From: Emergencia sp. 1XD21-10
GTDB lineage: Bacteria; Bacillota; Clostridia; Peptostreptococcales; Anaerovoracaceae
Assembly: GCF_009936045.1 (NCBI RefSeq)
Contig: NZ_QWEQ01000008.1
Span: 1-64,000 of the forward strand
Reading direction: 5' to 3'
DNA length: 64,000 bases
Position 1 is the stretch's first letter; each line of letters opens with the position of its first letter. Below, piece after piece: positions 8,097 to 17,284 of this stretch. A model generated the notes under the pieces. The model searched no databases. It had not been told where the DNA came from and saw only the letters and a program-made list of their open reading frames with translations. The translations under genes were made by a program, and so were the position numbers.

Positions 8097-8153
8097 GTTT
8101 ATAAATACAAGTTGTGCAACGAGAAAGAAGTAGGAATAAATGAGGAGGTTGAC

Positions 8154-9107
8154 ATGAGTCAGGAACTTAAGAAATTTGATATTGACGCAATTCCGGGGGA
8201 ACGATGGTTTCCGAAAGAGACAACCTTTGAGGAGGATATGAATCTTTACTGGGGAGACTGGGGCGTTGCGTCTGAGGTTGAAAAGCTGCGTGCGGTGCTT
8301 CTTCGCAGACCCGGCAAAGAAGTAGAAAACTTTGATGCAGCAGAGTACAGATTTTCTGATGAACCGGTTGATATCGAATTAATGAGAAAACAGCATGACC
8401 AAGTTGCGGATATTTATCGGGAGCATGGTGTCAAGGTTTACTACGTAGAGGAACAGAGAGAGGACCGACCGAATGCAATTTTTTGCAGGGATTTGATGTT
8501 TATGACACCGGAAGGTGCGATTATCACAAGACCTGGTATGGCAGCAAGACGCGGAGAAGAACGCTATATAGCAAAAGCCCTTGCGGATATCGGTGTGCCT
8601 ATTGTAAGAACTATCAACGGAGACGGCATGTTTGAAGGTGCAAATGCAATGTGGGTGGACAGAAAAACTGTGGTCATTTCCACGGGAAGCCGCTGCAACA
8701 GAAGCGGATACGACCAGGTGGAAACAGAACTGAGAAGAATGGGTGTAACAGAAATCATTCACATGCAGCAGCCTTACAGCAATATTCATATCGATGGTCT
8801 GATGAACGCTGCCAGCAACGATGTTGTGATGGTTCATGCGTCACAGGTACCTTATGACGTGCTGGACGTTTTGAAAAAGAAAGGATACAAGATTTTGGAA
8901 GCACCATCTACAACAGAGGTGCGCGAAAGCTTTGGCTGCAACTTTGTAGCTTTGGAGCCGGGACTGATTGTAATGCCGGAGGGAAATCCGAGATGTCAGT
9001 CGCTGCTTGAAGACAACGGAATCAAGGTAATTACTGTAGATATTTCAGAGATTATGAAGGGCAGAGGTGCGCTGCACTGCATAACCGCATTTTTGAAGAG
9101 AGGATAA
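8154..9107 (+). CDS. Amidinohydrolase/amidinotransferase-family enzyme, copy 1
   Basis: 317 residues from ATG 8154 (GGAGG 6 bases upstream). It belongs to the arginine deiminase / DDAH / glycine amidinotransferase fold, whose members attack a guanidinium carbon with a C-terminal Cys. Seen here: FCRDLMFMTPEG, FEGANAMW, HIDGLMN (catalytic His region) and GALHCITAF with the nucleophile at about Cys309. The usual guanidinium-binding Asp after the EG pair is Asn (EGAN). First gene of a sigma-54 operon with a paralogue, an M28 peptidase-like protein and a carrier. Substrate unknown; a plain arginine deiminase is unlikely because its normal motif is altered. Confidence 0.8.
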   Translation: MSQELKKFDIDAIPGERWFPKETTFEEDMNLYWGDWGVASEVEKLRAVLLRRPGKEVENFDAAEYRFSDEPVDIELMRKQHDQVADIYREHGVKVYYVEEQREDRPNAIFCRDLMFMTPEGAIITRPGMAARRGEERYIAKALADIGVPIVRTINGDGMFEGANAMWVDRKTVVISTGSRCNRSGYDQVETELRRMGVTEIIHMQQPYSNIHIDGLMNAASNDVVMVHASQVPYDVLDVLKKKGYKILEAPSTTEVRESFGCNFVALEPGLIVMPEGNPRCQSLLEDNGIKVITVDISEIMKGRGALHCITAFLKRG

Positions 9108-9122
9108 GGAGAGGTATTTAGC

Positions 9123-10067
9123 ATGACAGATAAGAAACGTGATATCGACGCAATTGCAGGGGAAAGATGGTTCCCGAAGGAATCTACTATCATTGATGAT
9201 ATGAAGGACTTGTGGGGTGACTGGGGTGTATGCTCCGAGGTTGACCAGCTGAAGGCGGTTTTGATGCGTCGTCCGGGGCGGGAAATCGAAAACTTTGATT
9301 GGCAGGAAGCTCGCTTTAAAGCGGCAATCGATCCGGAAAAATTTCGTGCCCAGCATGACGGTCTTGCAGACATTTACAGAGCTCACGGCGTCAACGTTCA
9401 CTACATCGAAGAGCAGAGAGAGGATAAACCTAACGCGCTGTTTTGCAGAGACCTGGTACTGATGACACCGGAAGGGGCTATCGTAACAAGACCTGCTATG
9501 GAAGCAAGACGCGGCGAGGAAAGATATGCTGCAAAGACTCTTGCAGACCTTGGAGTTCCAATCATCAGAACCATTTGCGGTGACGCAACCTTTGAGGGAG
9601 CGATGGTGATGTGGGTCGACCGTCACACTGCAATTTTGGCAAGCGGCGTCAGGACCAACAGAAGCGGCTATGAAATGGTGGAATACGAACTAAAGCGCAT
9701 GGGTGTAACAGAAATTCTGCACATGCAGGTACCTTACGGTCACGCCCATATCGATGGAAATCTCAACTTTGCAAGCCACGATGTTGCAATGATTCATGCG
9801 TCACAGGTGCCTTACGATGTGTGCGATGCTTTGAAGAAAAAAGGCATAAAGCTGCTGGAGTGCCCGTCCCAGACTGAAGCAAAGGAAAGCTTTGCAATTA
9901 ACTTTGTAGCCCTGAAACCGGGACAGATTGTAATGCCGGCGGGAAATCCTAGAAGCCAAGAGCTTCTTGAGAAAAATGGAATCGAAGTTATTCCGGTTGA
10001 GTTTGATGAAGTTATGAAAGGATTCGGTGCAATTCACTGTTGTACTGCATTCTTAAAGAGAGGGTAA
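9123..10067 (+). CDS. Amidinohydrolase/amidinotransferase-family enzyme, copy 2
   Basis: 314 residues, clearly a tandem duplicate of the gene before it and colinear along its length (GERWFPKE, WGDWGV, EEQRED, RSGYE, ASQVPYDV). The nucleophile is in GAIHCCTAF, Cys306 aligning with Cys309 of copy 1, with an extra Cys beside it. Where copy 1 has FEGAN this copy has FEGAM, so the polar substrate-binding residue is lost altogether. The two may handle different substrates or form a mixed oligomer (inference). AAGGAG precedes the ATG; 15 bases separate it from copy 1. Confidence 0.8.
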   Translation: MTDKKRDIDAIAGERWFPKESTIIDDMKDLWGDWGVCSEVDQLKAVLMRRPGREIENFDWQEARFKAAIDPEKFRAQHDGLADIYRAHGVNVHYIEEQREDKPNALFCRDLVLMTPEGAIVTRPAMEARRGEERYAAKTLADLGVPIIRTICGDATFEGAMVMWVDRHTAILASGVRTNRSGYEMVEYELKRMGVTEILHMQVPYGHAHIDGNLNFASHDVAMIHASQVPYDVCDALKKKGIKLLECPSQTEAKESFAINFVALKPGQIVMPAGNPRSQELLEKNGIEVIPVEFDEVMKGFGAIHCCTAFLKRG

Positions 10068-10078
10068 GGAGAAGTAAT

Positions 10079-11815
10079 ATGAGTATTTATGAAAAGCTGG
10101 CAGAAGAACTGTCACTGGACAGAATGTATGAAAATATGACTTATCTGGTGGATGAAGTCGGAGAGAGACTTTCCGGTTCGCCGCAAATGCGTAAAGCGAC
10201 GGAATTCATCTGCGGAAAATTAAAGGAGTACGGTGTGGAAGCGCACATCGACCACTTCCCAATGTACCAGAGCTATCCGAAAGAAGCAACATTGACACTT
10301 CTTGCGCCGGAGAAAAAGGAAATTCCGGCAAGACCTGTATGTCATATTAAATCCACTTCAGCAGAAGGGCTCAGCGGGGAACTTGTTTATTTGGGAAGCG
10401 GTGCCTACGAGGACTATGATGGAAAGGACGTGACTGGCAAAATCGTTCTGACCGACATGAACTGGAGTCCAGGCAGACCTGAAAAGGCAAGGATTGCCTG
10501 GGAAATGGGTGCAAAAGCTCTGATTATCATGAACTGGGGTAAGGCAGAAGACGGCCTGATTCAGATGGGTGCAGTTAAGGCCCAGTGGGGAAATCCGACA
10601 CCGGACACAGAAAAGGATATCGTGGATTTGACTGTAATCAGCATTTCCAGAGCCGACGGTGAATATCTTGCAGGACTTTGTGAAAAGGGCGAAGTCAGCG
10701 TCCATCTGACGGCGGAAGCGACCAGAGAGTGGATTACTGCAGACCAGCCAATTGGCAGAGTTTACGGCGGAAAGAGTAGCGGCCAGTACGTACTTGTGGG
10801 AAGCCATGTGGACGCATGGGGAAAATCGGCAATCTGCAATGCGTCCGGCAATGCGCTGAATTTAGAACTCGCAAGGCTTTTTCAGAAGCATAAAGATGAA
10901 CTGAACCGCGACGTAGTATTTGTATTCTGGGACGGCCACGAAATCGCAGAGGGCGGAGGTTCCGCCTGGTATGCAGACAATTACTGGAAGGATATGAACG
11001 AAAACTGTCTGGCGTATATCAACATCGACAATCTGGCAATTAAGGGAACTACCATTCCAGGCGTGGAAGGACAGCCCGAACTGAAAGACTATCTGACCGA
11101 CGCAATCAAGGAAATCTGGGGTCAGGAAGGAGAGTGGCATCGGGCGTACAAAGGCGGCGGTGACTCCTCTTTCTTCGGTGTAGGCGTTCCGTACTGCTCC
11201 TTTGCAACAGAGTATACAGAAGAAAAGCTGGTAGAACTGAACTACGCATTTTACAGTCCATGGCTGCACAGCGACTCTGATACCATTGACAAATTGGACA
11301 GAGACCTGCTTTTGGGACACGGAAAATATTTTGCGTATATCATCGAAGGCATGGTCAATGCAGACCGTGTTCTTTACGATTTAAAGGCGTTGGCAGATGA
11401 CACCAGAGAGCAGTGGAGCCAGATTAAGGTGCTTAGCGGCCGTGGTGCGGATTTAATCTCTGAACTGGGTGAAACTGTTGAGGAATATGCAAAGGCGCTG
11501 GAAGCCCTCTGGGATTTACGCAATCAGGAGGGATTCGCAGAGGAATACGACCGTCTGGCGCTGCTTTGCGAGAGACAGACTGCAATGCTGCGCTGCTACT
11601 CGGGCCGCTACGGACAGGACTCCTGCTGCGCGCTGCAGACAGAAAATCCAATACCGGCCTTGGCGCACGCTCTTGCAAAATACAACAGGGCAGAGGAAGG
11701 TTCTCACGAATATTACCTGTGGGAAACGCAGATTCTGCGCGTAAAACACATGGTTTATGATGCAATGTATTACTCCAAAGAGCTGATACAGCGTGGCATA
11801 CTGAAGACAAAATAA
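10079..11815 (+). CDS. M28-family peptidase-like protein with PA-type insert
   Basis: 578 residues from ATG 10079 (AAGGAG upstream; a longer frame would overlap copy 2). An N-terminal segment and a PA-like domain (about 95-230) precede the M28 core: SHVDAWGK (His243, Asp245), then ICNASGN where M28 enzymes normally have the bridging Asp in DNASG, here Cys253, then GHEIAEGG (His287, Glu288) and YINIDN. No signal peptide is visible, so it should act in the cytoplasm. A C-terminal helical region of about 150 residues is extra. The changed metal ligand makes ordinary di-zinc aminopeptidase activity uncertain. Its place in the operon suggests it releases or trims the substrate of the two amidinohydrolases. 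Confidence 0.75.
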   Translation: MSIYEKLAEELSLDRMYENMTYLVDEVGERLSGSPQMRKATEFICGKLKEYGVEAHIDHFPMYQSYPKEATLTLLAPEKKEIPARPVCHIKSTSAEGLSGELVYLGSGAYEDYDGKDVTGKIVLTDMNWSPGRPEKARIAWEMGAKALIIMNWGKAEDGLIQMGAVKAQWGNPTPDTEKDIVDLTVISISRADGEYLAGLCEKGEVSVHLTAEATREWITADQPIGRVYGGKSSGQYVLVGSHVDAWGKSAICNASGNALNLELARLFQKHKDELNRDVVFVFWDGHEIAEGGGSAWYADNYWKDMNENCLAYINIDNLAIKGTTIPGVEGQPELKDYLTDAIKEIWGQEGEWHRAYKGGGDSSFFGVGVPYCSFATEYTEEKLVELNYAFYSPWLHSDSDTIDKLDRDLLLGHGKYFAYIIEGMVNADRVLYDLKALADDTREQWSQIKVLSGRGADLISELGETVEEYAKALEALWDLRNQEGFAEEYDRLALLCERQTAMLRCYSGRYGQDSCCALQTENPIPALAHALAKYNRAEEGSHEYYLWETQILRVKHMVYDAMYYSKELIQRGILKTK

Positions 11816-11833
11816 TAAAAAGGAGGAAAGGCA

Positions 11834-13531
11834 ATGAAAGGAAAAAGTATCTCTAATCGGAGATGGTTTCTTGCGGCAGCTTTCCTCATCGGCATGCTGG
11901 TATTGACCCAGTTTGCCTTTGGGGAAGACGGAGAGGAAACGCAGTATTTTGGCGCGCTTTCTCTTATTACGCCGTTTATTGCAATTGTTTTATCGTTTAT
12001 CACCAAACAGGTTGTGTTGTCGCTGGCAGCAGCAGTATTTGCAGGTGCAACTATCATCAATGGAGGAAATATTTTTGAGGGCTTTCTGCGCACCTGTGAC
12101 ACATACTTTGTAGGTACTGTAGCGGATTCTTGGAATGCGTCTTTGATGTTGTTTATTCTGGCTGTAGGCGGGATGATTGCCGTTATGAGCAGAATGGGAG
12201 GAATGCAGGCTATGGCTGTTGCCATGGCGAAAAAAGCACAGGGTACCAAAAATGTGTTGATCATGACTTGGATTTTGGGATTGATTATTTTCTTTGAAGA
12301 TATTGCAAACTCCCTGATTGTAGGTCCGACCATGCGTCCTGTTGCTGACGAGGCAAAGGTTTCCAGAGAAAAGCTGTCGTATGTCATCGACTCTACGGCA
12401 GGTCCTGTAACCGATATGGCACCAATTTCTTCATGGGTTGCCCACGAAATTGGTATGATTACACTGGCATTTACCTCCATCAGCATGGAGGCCGCCAACG
12501 TATACGGAATTTTTCTGCAGACCATTCCGTACAGATTTTACAACATTTTTGCAATCGCAATGGTTATTATTGTAGTGCTCATGCAGAGAGACTACGGTCC
12601 GATGTACAAGGCAGAAAAGCGTGCAAGACTGACTGGAAAGCTTTACGCAGATAACGCAAAACCGATGATGAGTAAGGAACTGGATGCTATGAATGTAGCA
12701 GAAGGCGCACCGCTTCGCATTTACAATGCGGCAATTCCAATTTTGGTATTCATCTTTGTGACTGTTGCGGCACTGTGGTACACAGGCGGCGGTATGGATG
12801 CGGGCTTCACCTTGGAAGGCATTGCAACTGCATTTGGTAATACCGATGCAGCTTCCAGTATTCTGTATTCGGTTATCTTTACATCCATTTTGTGCATTAT
12901 TATGGCAGTAGCGCAGAAAATCATGACTTTAAGAGAAGCCATCGATGTTTGGCTTGGCGGCTGCAAAGAGCTACTGTTCACCATCACAATTCTCATGCTG
13001 GCTTGGTCTACAGGCAGCGTCATGAGTGAGCTGGGAACAGGCGCATACATTTCCGGACTGGTAGGAACTGCAATTCCGGCACTTCTGCTTCCGGCAATTC
13101 TGTTTGTAATCGCTTGCGTGATGGCATTCTCCACAGGAACCTCTTATGGAACCAGCGGAATCATGATTCCGATTGCTTTTCCGATTGCTGTTGGAATGTC
13201 CGGCGGAGAAGTCGGATCCCTTGCTATCGTGACTATCGCAGCAGTAACTTGTGGCGCTGTCTTCGGCGACCACTGCTCGCCAATCTCTGATACGACAATC
13301 ATGAGTTCCATGGGCTCTGCAGCAGACCTGATGGATCACGTAAAAACACAGATTCCGTATGCAATGACGGTAGCAGTTGTGGCAATTCTCGGATTTATTC
13401 TTGCGGCAGCAGGACTATCTCCGCTGATTATTCTTCCACTGGGCATTGTAGCTTTGGCAGTTATTGTAAGACTGATTGGCAAGAGCACTAAGCTTGAAGA
13501 CCTCGAAAAAGAAGGATCGGAGTCAGTGTAA
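11834..13531 (+). CDS. NhaC-family Na+/H+ antiporter-type carrier
   Basis: 565 residues with a hydrophobic N-terminus and about a dozen membrane segments. Family blocks include GTSYGTSGIMIPIAFPI and CGAVFGDHCSPISDTTIMSS, both characteristic of NhaC carriers. NhaC proteins exchange Na+ for H+, and relatives exchange organic acids or amino acids. AGGAGG precedes the start, and it is the last gene of the sigma-54 operon before a terminator, which makes uptake of the operon's substrate or export of its product more likely than simple sodium homeostasis (inference). Confidence 0.82.
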   Translation: MKGKSISNRRWFLAAAFLIGMLVLTQFAFGEDGEETQYFGALSLITPFIAIVLSFITKQVVLSLAAAVFAGATIINGGNIFEGFLRTCDTYFVGTVADSWNASLMLFILAVGGMIAVMSRMGGMQAMAVAMAKKAQGTKNVLIMTWILGLIIFFEDIANSLIVGPTMRPVADEAKVSREKLSYVIDSTAGPVTDMAPISSWVAHEIGMITLAFTSISMEAANVYGIFLQTIPYRFYNIFAIAMVIIVVLMQRDYGPMYKAEKRARLTGKLYADNAKPMMSKELDAMNVAEGAPLRIYNAAIPILVFIFVTVAALWYTGGGMDAGFTLEGIATAFGNTDAASSILYSVIFTSILCIIMAVAQKIMTLREAIDVWLGGCKELLFTITILMLAWSTGSVMSELGTGAYISGLVGTAIPALLLPAILFVIACVMAFSTGTSYGTSGIMIPIAFPIAVGMSGGEVGSLAIVTIAAVTCGAVFGDHCSPISDTTIMSSMGSAADLMDHVKTQIPYAMTVAVVAILGFILAAAGLSPLIILPLGIVALAVIVRLIGKSTKLEDLEKEGSESV

Positions 13532-13559
13532 ATGAAAAAGCTGAGTTTATAGAATTGAA

Positions 13560-13590
13560 AATCCCCAGGCTTAAGGCTTGGGGATTTTTT
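13560..13590 (+). terminator. Intrinsic terminator of the amidinohydrolase operon
   Basis: AATCCCCA (13560-13567) pairs with TGGGGATT (13579-13586), followed by TTTT. Confidence 0.85.
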
Positions 13591-13610
13591 CGATGTATCG
13601 CGTCTCCATC

Positions 13611-13639
13611 TTGCCACGCCCGGCAAAAAACGATATAGT
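13611..13639 (+). promoter_or_regulatory. Sigma-A promoter of the ketopantoate reductase-like gene
   Basis: TTGCCA (13611-13616), 17 bases, TATAGT (13634-13639), 36 bases before the start codon. Confidence 0.5.
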
Positions 13640-13675
13640 ATATGATGGAAAAGAAACTCGAAAGGACGAGACAGC

Positions 13676-14614
13676 ATGAAACGGATTGAAAAGATACAGT
13701 TTATCGGCATGGGAGCGCTGGGCATTATGTTTGGTGATTTTCTGGCAGGGAAGATGGGCGCAGGGGCGGTGGCCTTTGTGGGAGATAAAAGGCGTACGGA
13801 GCGCTTTGAAAAAGAGGGTGCGTACTGCAACGAAAAGCCCTGCAGTTTTTCTATGATAGAGGCTGGAAAACAGGAGGTGGCGGATCTGCTGGTTTTTGCG
13901 GTAAAGGGTACAGCGCTTTCTGAGGCGGTAGAACTTGCAAAGGACTCTGTTGGTGAGGATACAACGATTATTTCTCTTCTCAATGGTATTTCCAGTGAAG
14001 AGGTATTGAGCGAAGCTTTTGGCGAGGAACACATCGTGTACACGGTGGCACAGGGTATGGACGCAACCAGGGAAGGCACCCATCTGATTTACAGTCACAT
14101 GGGTGAGCTTAGGATTGGTGTACCGAAAGGGGAAGGCGCTGCACGCCAAAAGCAGCGGCAGCACTTGCAGCGGATTTGTCAGCTGTTTGACGGGGTGCAG
14201 TTTCCTTATACGAAGGAAGATGATATTTTGCGCAGGATTTGGAGCAAGTGGATGCTCAATATAGGCTGCAATCCGACAGCGATGATTCTGGAAGGCACTT
14301 TTGGCACGCTGCAGACCGGCGGCAGTGGTCATCAGCTGGCGGTAGAAGCTATGAGCGAGGTAATTCCTGTTGCCAATGCAGAAGGCGTGGATTTGAATGA
14401 GACAGATTTACAGGAATATATTAATCTGCTGGATTCACTTAATCCGCAGGGCATGCCGTCTATGCGGCAGGACGGGCTGGCAAAGCGTTACTCTGAGGTA
14501 GAACTTTTTAACGGTGCGCTTATTGCAAAGGCGAGAAAGCACGGCATTGCGGTTCCGACTACGGAAATGGTATACCAAAGAGTAAAGGAAATCGAAGCGG
14601 GATACGAGAAATAG
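13676..14614 (+). CDS. Ketopantoate reductase family (2-dehydropantoate 2-reductase-like)
   Basis: 312 residues. The N-terminal NADP-binding fold carries IQFIGMGALGIMFGDFLAG with the GxGxxG pattern; the C-terminal domain has the helical ApbA/PanE form, with KWMLNIGCNP around residue 190-205. The family reduces 2-dehydropantoate to pantoate for CoA synthesis, but many clostridial members act on other 2-keto acids. It is monocistronic here, with no pan genes beside it. Starts at ATG 13676; the region upstream holds only a promoter and a weak ribosome site (AAAGGACGAG). Confidence 0.8.
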   Translation: MKRIEKIQFIGMGALGIMFGDFLAGKMGAGAVAFVGDKRRTERFEKEGAYCNEKPCSFSMIEAGKQEVADLLVFAVKGTALSEAVELAKDSVGEDTTIISLLNGISSEEVLSEAFGEEHIVYTVAQGMDATREGTHLIYSHMGELRIGVPKGEGAARQKQRQHLQRICQLFDGVQFPYTKEDDILRRIWSKWMLNIGCNPTAMILEGTFGTLQTGGSGHQLAVEAMSEVIPVANAEGVDLNETDLQEYINLLDSLNPQGMPSMRQDGLAKRYSEVELFNGALIAKARKHGIAVPTTEMVYQRVKEIEAGYEK

Positions 14615-14651
14615 TACAGAATCTAACCTGTTTTTTCTGTGGGTTTTGTGG

Positions 14652-14657
14652 TATAAT
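14652..14657 (+). promoter_or_regulatory. Probable -10 box of the sirtuin operon
   Basis: A perfect TATAAT at 14652 with a poor -35. The transcript would carry a leader of about 95 bases with no clear structure. Confidence 0.4.
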
Positions 14658-14757
14658 TATACAGTTAAGGTAATGCCAGCACGTTTTTAATAGTGTGGTT
14701 TAAGCACAGCTGAAACCTGACTGCATTTCGCCCTTGAAAACTTTGGAGGTAACCATA

Positions 14758-15483
14758 ATGGATGAAAGATTAAAGAAAGTTATTGACGAAAGTGAGAACA
14801 TCGTATTTTTTGGAGGAGCAGGGGTGTCCACGGAAAGCAACATTCCGGATTTTCGCTCCGAAAGTGGGCTTTATCATGCGCAGCAGAAATACGGGTATTC
14901 TCCGGAAACGATGCTGTCGCATTCATTTTATAGAAATCATACAAAGGAGTTTTTTGCATATTATAGGGAAAATCTTCTTTATCCAAAGGCGCAGCCAAAT
15001 CAGGCGCATCTGACTTTGGCGAAGCTGGAGGAGATGGGTAAGCTGAAGGCTGTGGTGACTCAGAACATCGACGGGCTTCACCAGAAAGCGGGCAGCAAGA
15101 AGGTTTACGAACTTCACGGCAGCGTTCTTCGCAACTACTGCGAAAAGTGCGGCGCTTTCCACGATATGGACTATATGCTGGACGATGTTAACTGTGAGGA
15201 TGGTATTCCCAGGTGCAGCTGCGGTGGTATCATGAAACCGGACGTCGTCCTTTACGAGGAAATGCTGGATGATGACTGCATCAACGGTGCAGTTGCGGCG
15301 ATTTCCGAAGCGGATACCCTGATTATCGGAGGCACATCTCTGGTAGTATATCCGGCGGCGGGACTGATTAACTATTTCCGGGGAAAGAACTTGGTGTTGA
15401 TTAACAAATCAGAAACTCCTTATGATGGGAGAGCAAATCTGGTGATTTACGATTCGATTGGAAAGGTAATGGATTGGGCATGA
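14758..15483 (+). CDS. Sir2-family NAD-dependent protein deacylase
   Basis: 241 residues from ATG 14758, preceded by GGAGG. It removes acyl groups from lysine with NAD. Family motifs in order: FFGGAGVSTESNIPDFRS near the N-terminus (NAD binding), TQNIDGLHQKAG, the catalytic His in ELHGS, a zinc site NYCEKCG and CSCGG, then GGTSLVVYPAAGL. Cytoplasmic. The stop codon overlaps the next start (ATGA), so it is translationally coupled to surE. It may reverse acylation by butyryl or acetyl phosphate, which this organism makes (inference). Confidence 0.93.
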   Translation: MDERLKKVIDESENIVFFGGAGVSTESNIPDFRSESGLYHAQQKYGYSPETMLSHSFYRNHTKEFFAYYRENLLYPKAQPNQAHLTLAKLEEMGKLKAVVTQNIDGLHQKAGSKKVYELHGSVLRNYCEKCGAFHDMDYMLDDVNCEDGIPRCSCGGIMKPDVVLYEEMLDDDCINGAVAAISEADTLIIGGTSLVVYPAAGLINYFRGKNLVLINKSETPYDGRANLVIYDSIGKVMDWA

Positions 15484-16235
15484 ATATTTTAGTAGTAAAT
15501 GATGACGGGATTGAGGCTGCAGGTTTTGCGGCACTGGTGAAGGCGCTGTCTGAAGTAGCGGATGTGTACGTGTGCGCACCGGAAAGTCAGCGCAGTGCAA
15601 GGAGCCACTCTATCACCCTAGGGCAGGATGTAATCATCGAAAAAACGGAGTTTCCTGGAGCAAAGGCTGCTTATAAGATCAGCGGAACGCCGGCGGACTG
15701 CACTAAAATCGGGCTGCAGTTTTTTGCAGAGGCGGGAGCACCAATTGATATGGTTTATTCCGGCATCAACATGGGAAGCAATCTTGGCAGAGACACCCTG
15801 TATTCGGGAACTATTGGCGCGGCGGCAGAAGCGGCGCTCAGCGGTGTTCATGCGGTGGCGGTTTCGGTAGACGACCATGACGCGGTTTACTTTGATGTAG
15901 CTTGTTGCCTGGCGAAAGAGGCAATCGACCTGGTATACGGTAAACTGGATAAGTCGGTGGTACTGAGCATCAATGTGCCAAATTTACCGAAAGAACAGAT
16001 TCGGGGAATAAAATACGTTCCTCTTGGAAACACAAGATATTATGACGATAAATTTCATCTGGTGGAGGGCAGCAGATATACCTTGTCAGGACAGCCGGGT
16101 GACTATGTAAAGCCGGGTGAGGAGAACGACCTTTCCGCCGTGGCTGAAAACTATGCGGTTATCACGCCGCTGCAGATGGACTTTACAGACTACGAGAGTT
16201 TAGAGCAAATAAAGAAATGGAGCCTTAGTTTATGA
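15480..16235 (+). CDS. surE: 5'/3'-nucleotidase SurE
   Basis: 251 residues from ATG 15480, four bases inside the preceding gene; a TTG two codons earlier is less likely because SurE proteins start exactly at MNILVVNDDG. It dephosphorylates nucleoside monophosphates. Metal-binding NDDG at residues 7-10, the SARSHSIT loop, and GTPADCTKIG with SGINMGSNLG are all classical. It overlaps the following DUF2156 gene by four bases, making a three-gene coupled operon. Confidence 0.93.
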   Translation: MNILVVNDDGIEAAGFAALVKALSEVADVYVCAPESQRSARSHSITLGQDVIIEKTEFPGAKAAYKISGTPADCTKIGLQFFAEAGAPIDMVYSGINMGSNLGRDTLYSGTIGAAAEAALSGVHAVAVSVDDHDAVYFDVACCLAKEAIDLVYGKLDKSVVLSINVPNLPKEQIRGIKYVPLGNTRYYDDKFHLVEGSRYTLSGQPGDYVKPGEENDLSAVAENYAVITPLQMDFTDYESLEQIKKWSLSL

Positions 16236-17167
16236 ACATTTTCAAACATTGTTTTGAAGATATGACAGGAGAAGATATAAGTATTTTAAAAGAGTATTTT
16301 CATGGATTTGACTATCGTGGAGCAGGGTATACCTTCCTAGCTAACTACATTTGGAGAAATACCCACTGCCTTTGCTGGGAGGTCATCGGAGACTACCTGT
16401 TTCTGGCTGGCGCAGACTGCATGATTGGAGAGCCTAGTGCGGTGATTTCCATGCCTATGACAAAGAACGGGGTGTATGAACCCCAAAAGCTGCGTGAGGC
16501 TGTACTGGAGGCACGCAGCCGTTTTGAGAAGCGAAAAATTCCTTTCTCGATTGTGCTGGTACCTGCGCATATGCGGCAGTATCTGGAAGAGGCGTTTCCG
16601 GAGGAATTATCCTTCGAACACGATAGAGATTCCGATGAATATGTCTATTTGAAGGACAAGCTGATTTCTCTCAGTGGACGGGCGCTGCACAAGAAAAAGA
16701 ACCATCTCAATTATTTTTTGAAAACCTACAGCTACGAGGCAAAGCCTATTGACCGCACTATGACCGCCGAGATTATGGAACTGGTTCGCAGCGTGAAAGC
16801 GGGCAGGGATTATGATGCAGACGAGCTTGAGAGCCTTCATATGGAGGAAGAAGCAATCGGCGAGGTGCTGAAGTTTGCTGAAGATGAAAGCGTTTATGGA
16901 ACTGCGGTTTTCATCGATGGAAAAATAGAAGCATTCGCGATAGGAGAGAGGCTTTCTCAAAATACCGCTGTAGAACATTTTGAAAAGGCAAACGACAAAT
17001 TTCGAGGGCTCTATCAACTTGTCTGCAGTGAATTTTGTAAAAGTCTGCCGGAGGAAGTCGTGTATGTGAATCGAGAGGAAGATATGGGTCTTGAAAACCT
17101 CCGCCATGCCAAGGAAGCGCTTAAGCCTGACCACATGGAAGAGAAATATACAGCTTGCTTTTTGTAG
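16232..17167 (+). CDS. DUF2156 (phosphatidylglycerol lysyltransferase-like GNAT) protein
   Basis: 311 residues, start overlapping the surE stop (ATGA). Blocks such as FKHCFEDMTGEDISILKEYF, LHKKKNHLNYFLKTY and the C-terminal VYVNREEDMGLENLRHAK fit the soluble DUF2156 family, whose fold is two GNAT domains related to the catalytic part of MprF. There is no membrane segment, so it is not a full lipid flippase. Precise function unknown; an aminoacyl or acyl transfer role is likely from the fold. Confidence 0.8.
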   Translation: MNIFKHCFEDMTGEDISILKEYFHGFDYRGAGYTFLANYIWRNTHCLCWEVIGDYLFLAGADCMIGEPSAVISMPMTKNGVYEPQKLREAVLEARSRFEKRKIPFSIVLVPAHMRQYLEEAFPEELSFEHDRDSDEYVYLKDKLISLSGRALHKKKNHLNYFLKTYSYEAKPIDRTMTAEIMELVRSVKAGRDYDADELESLHMEEEAIGEVLKFAEDESVYGTAVFIDGKIEAFAIGERLSQNTAVEHFEKANDKFRGLYQLVCSEFCKSLPEEVVYVNREEDMGLENLRHAKEALKPDHMEEKYTACFL

Positions 17168-17189
17168 GCGGATATGGTACTATTAGAAT
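17162..17189 (+). promoter_or_regulatory. Probable thlA promoter
   Basis: TTGTAG (17162-17167), 16 bases, TAGAAT (17184-17189). Moderate match. It places the transcript start just ahead of two palindromes. Confidence 0.4.
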
Positions 17190-17206
17190 GTGAATAATTT
17201 AACAAA

Positions 17207-17244
17207 TGTTAAAACATTAACGTTCAAACGTTAAAATGTTAACG
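17207..17244 (+). promoter_or_regulatory. Two Rex-like operators ahead of thlA
   Basis: TGTTAA-AACA-TTAACG (17207-17222) and CGTTAA-AATG-TTAACG (17229-17244). Both follow the TGTTAA-N4-TTAACA plan of clostridial Rex sites; the second has perfectly symmetric arms. Rex senses NADH/NAD+ and is known to control thlA in other Clostridia. The two sites are 22 bases apart, two helical turns. Confidence 0.55.
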
Positions 17245-17284
17245 ATAGCCAGAGATGGCGTTTATTTTAAGGAGGTACATATCA

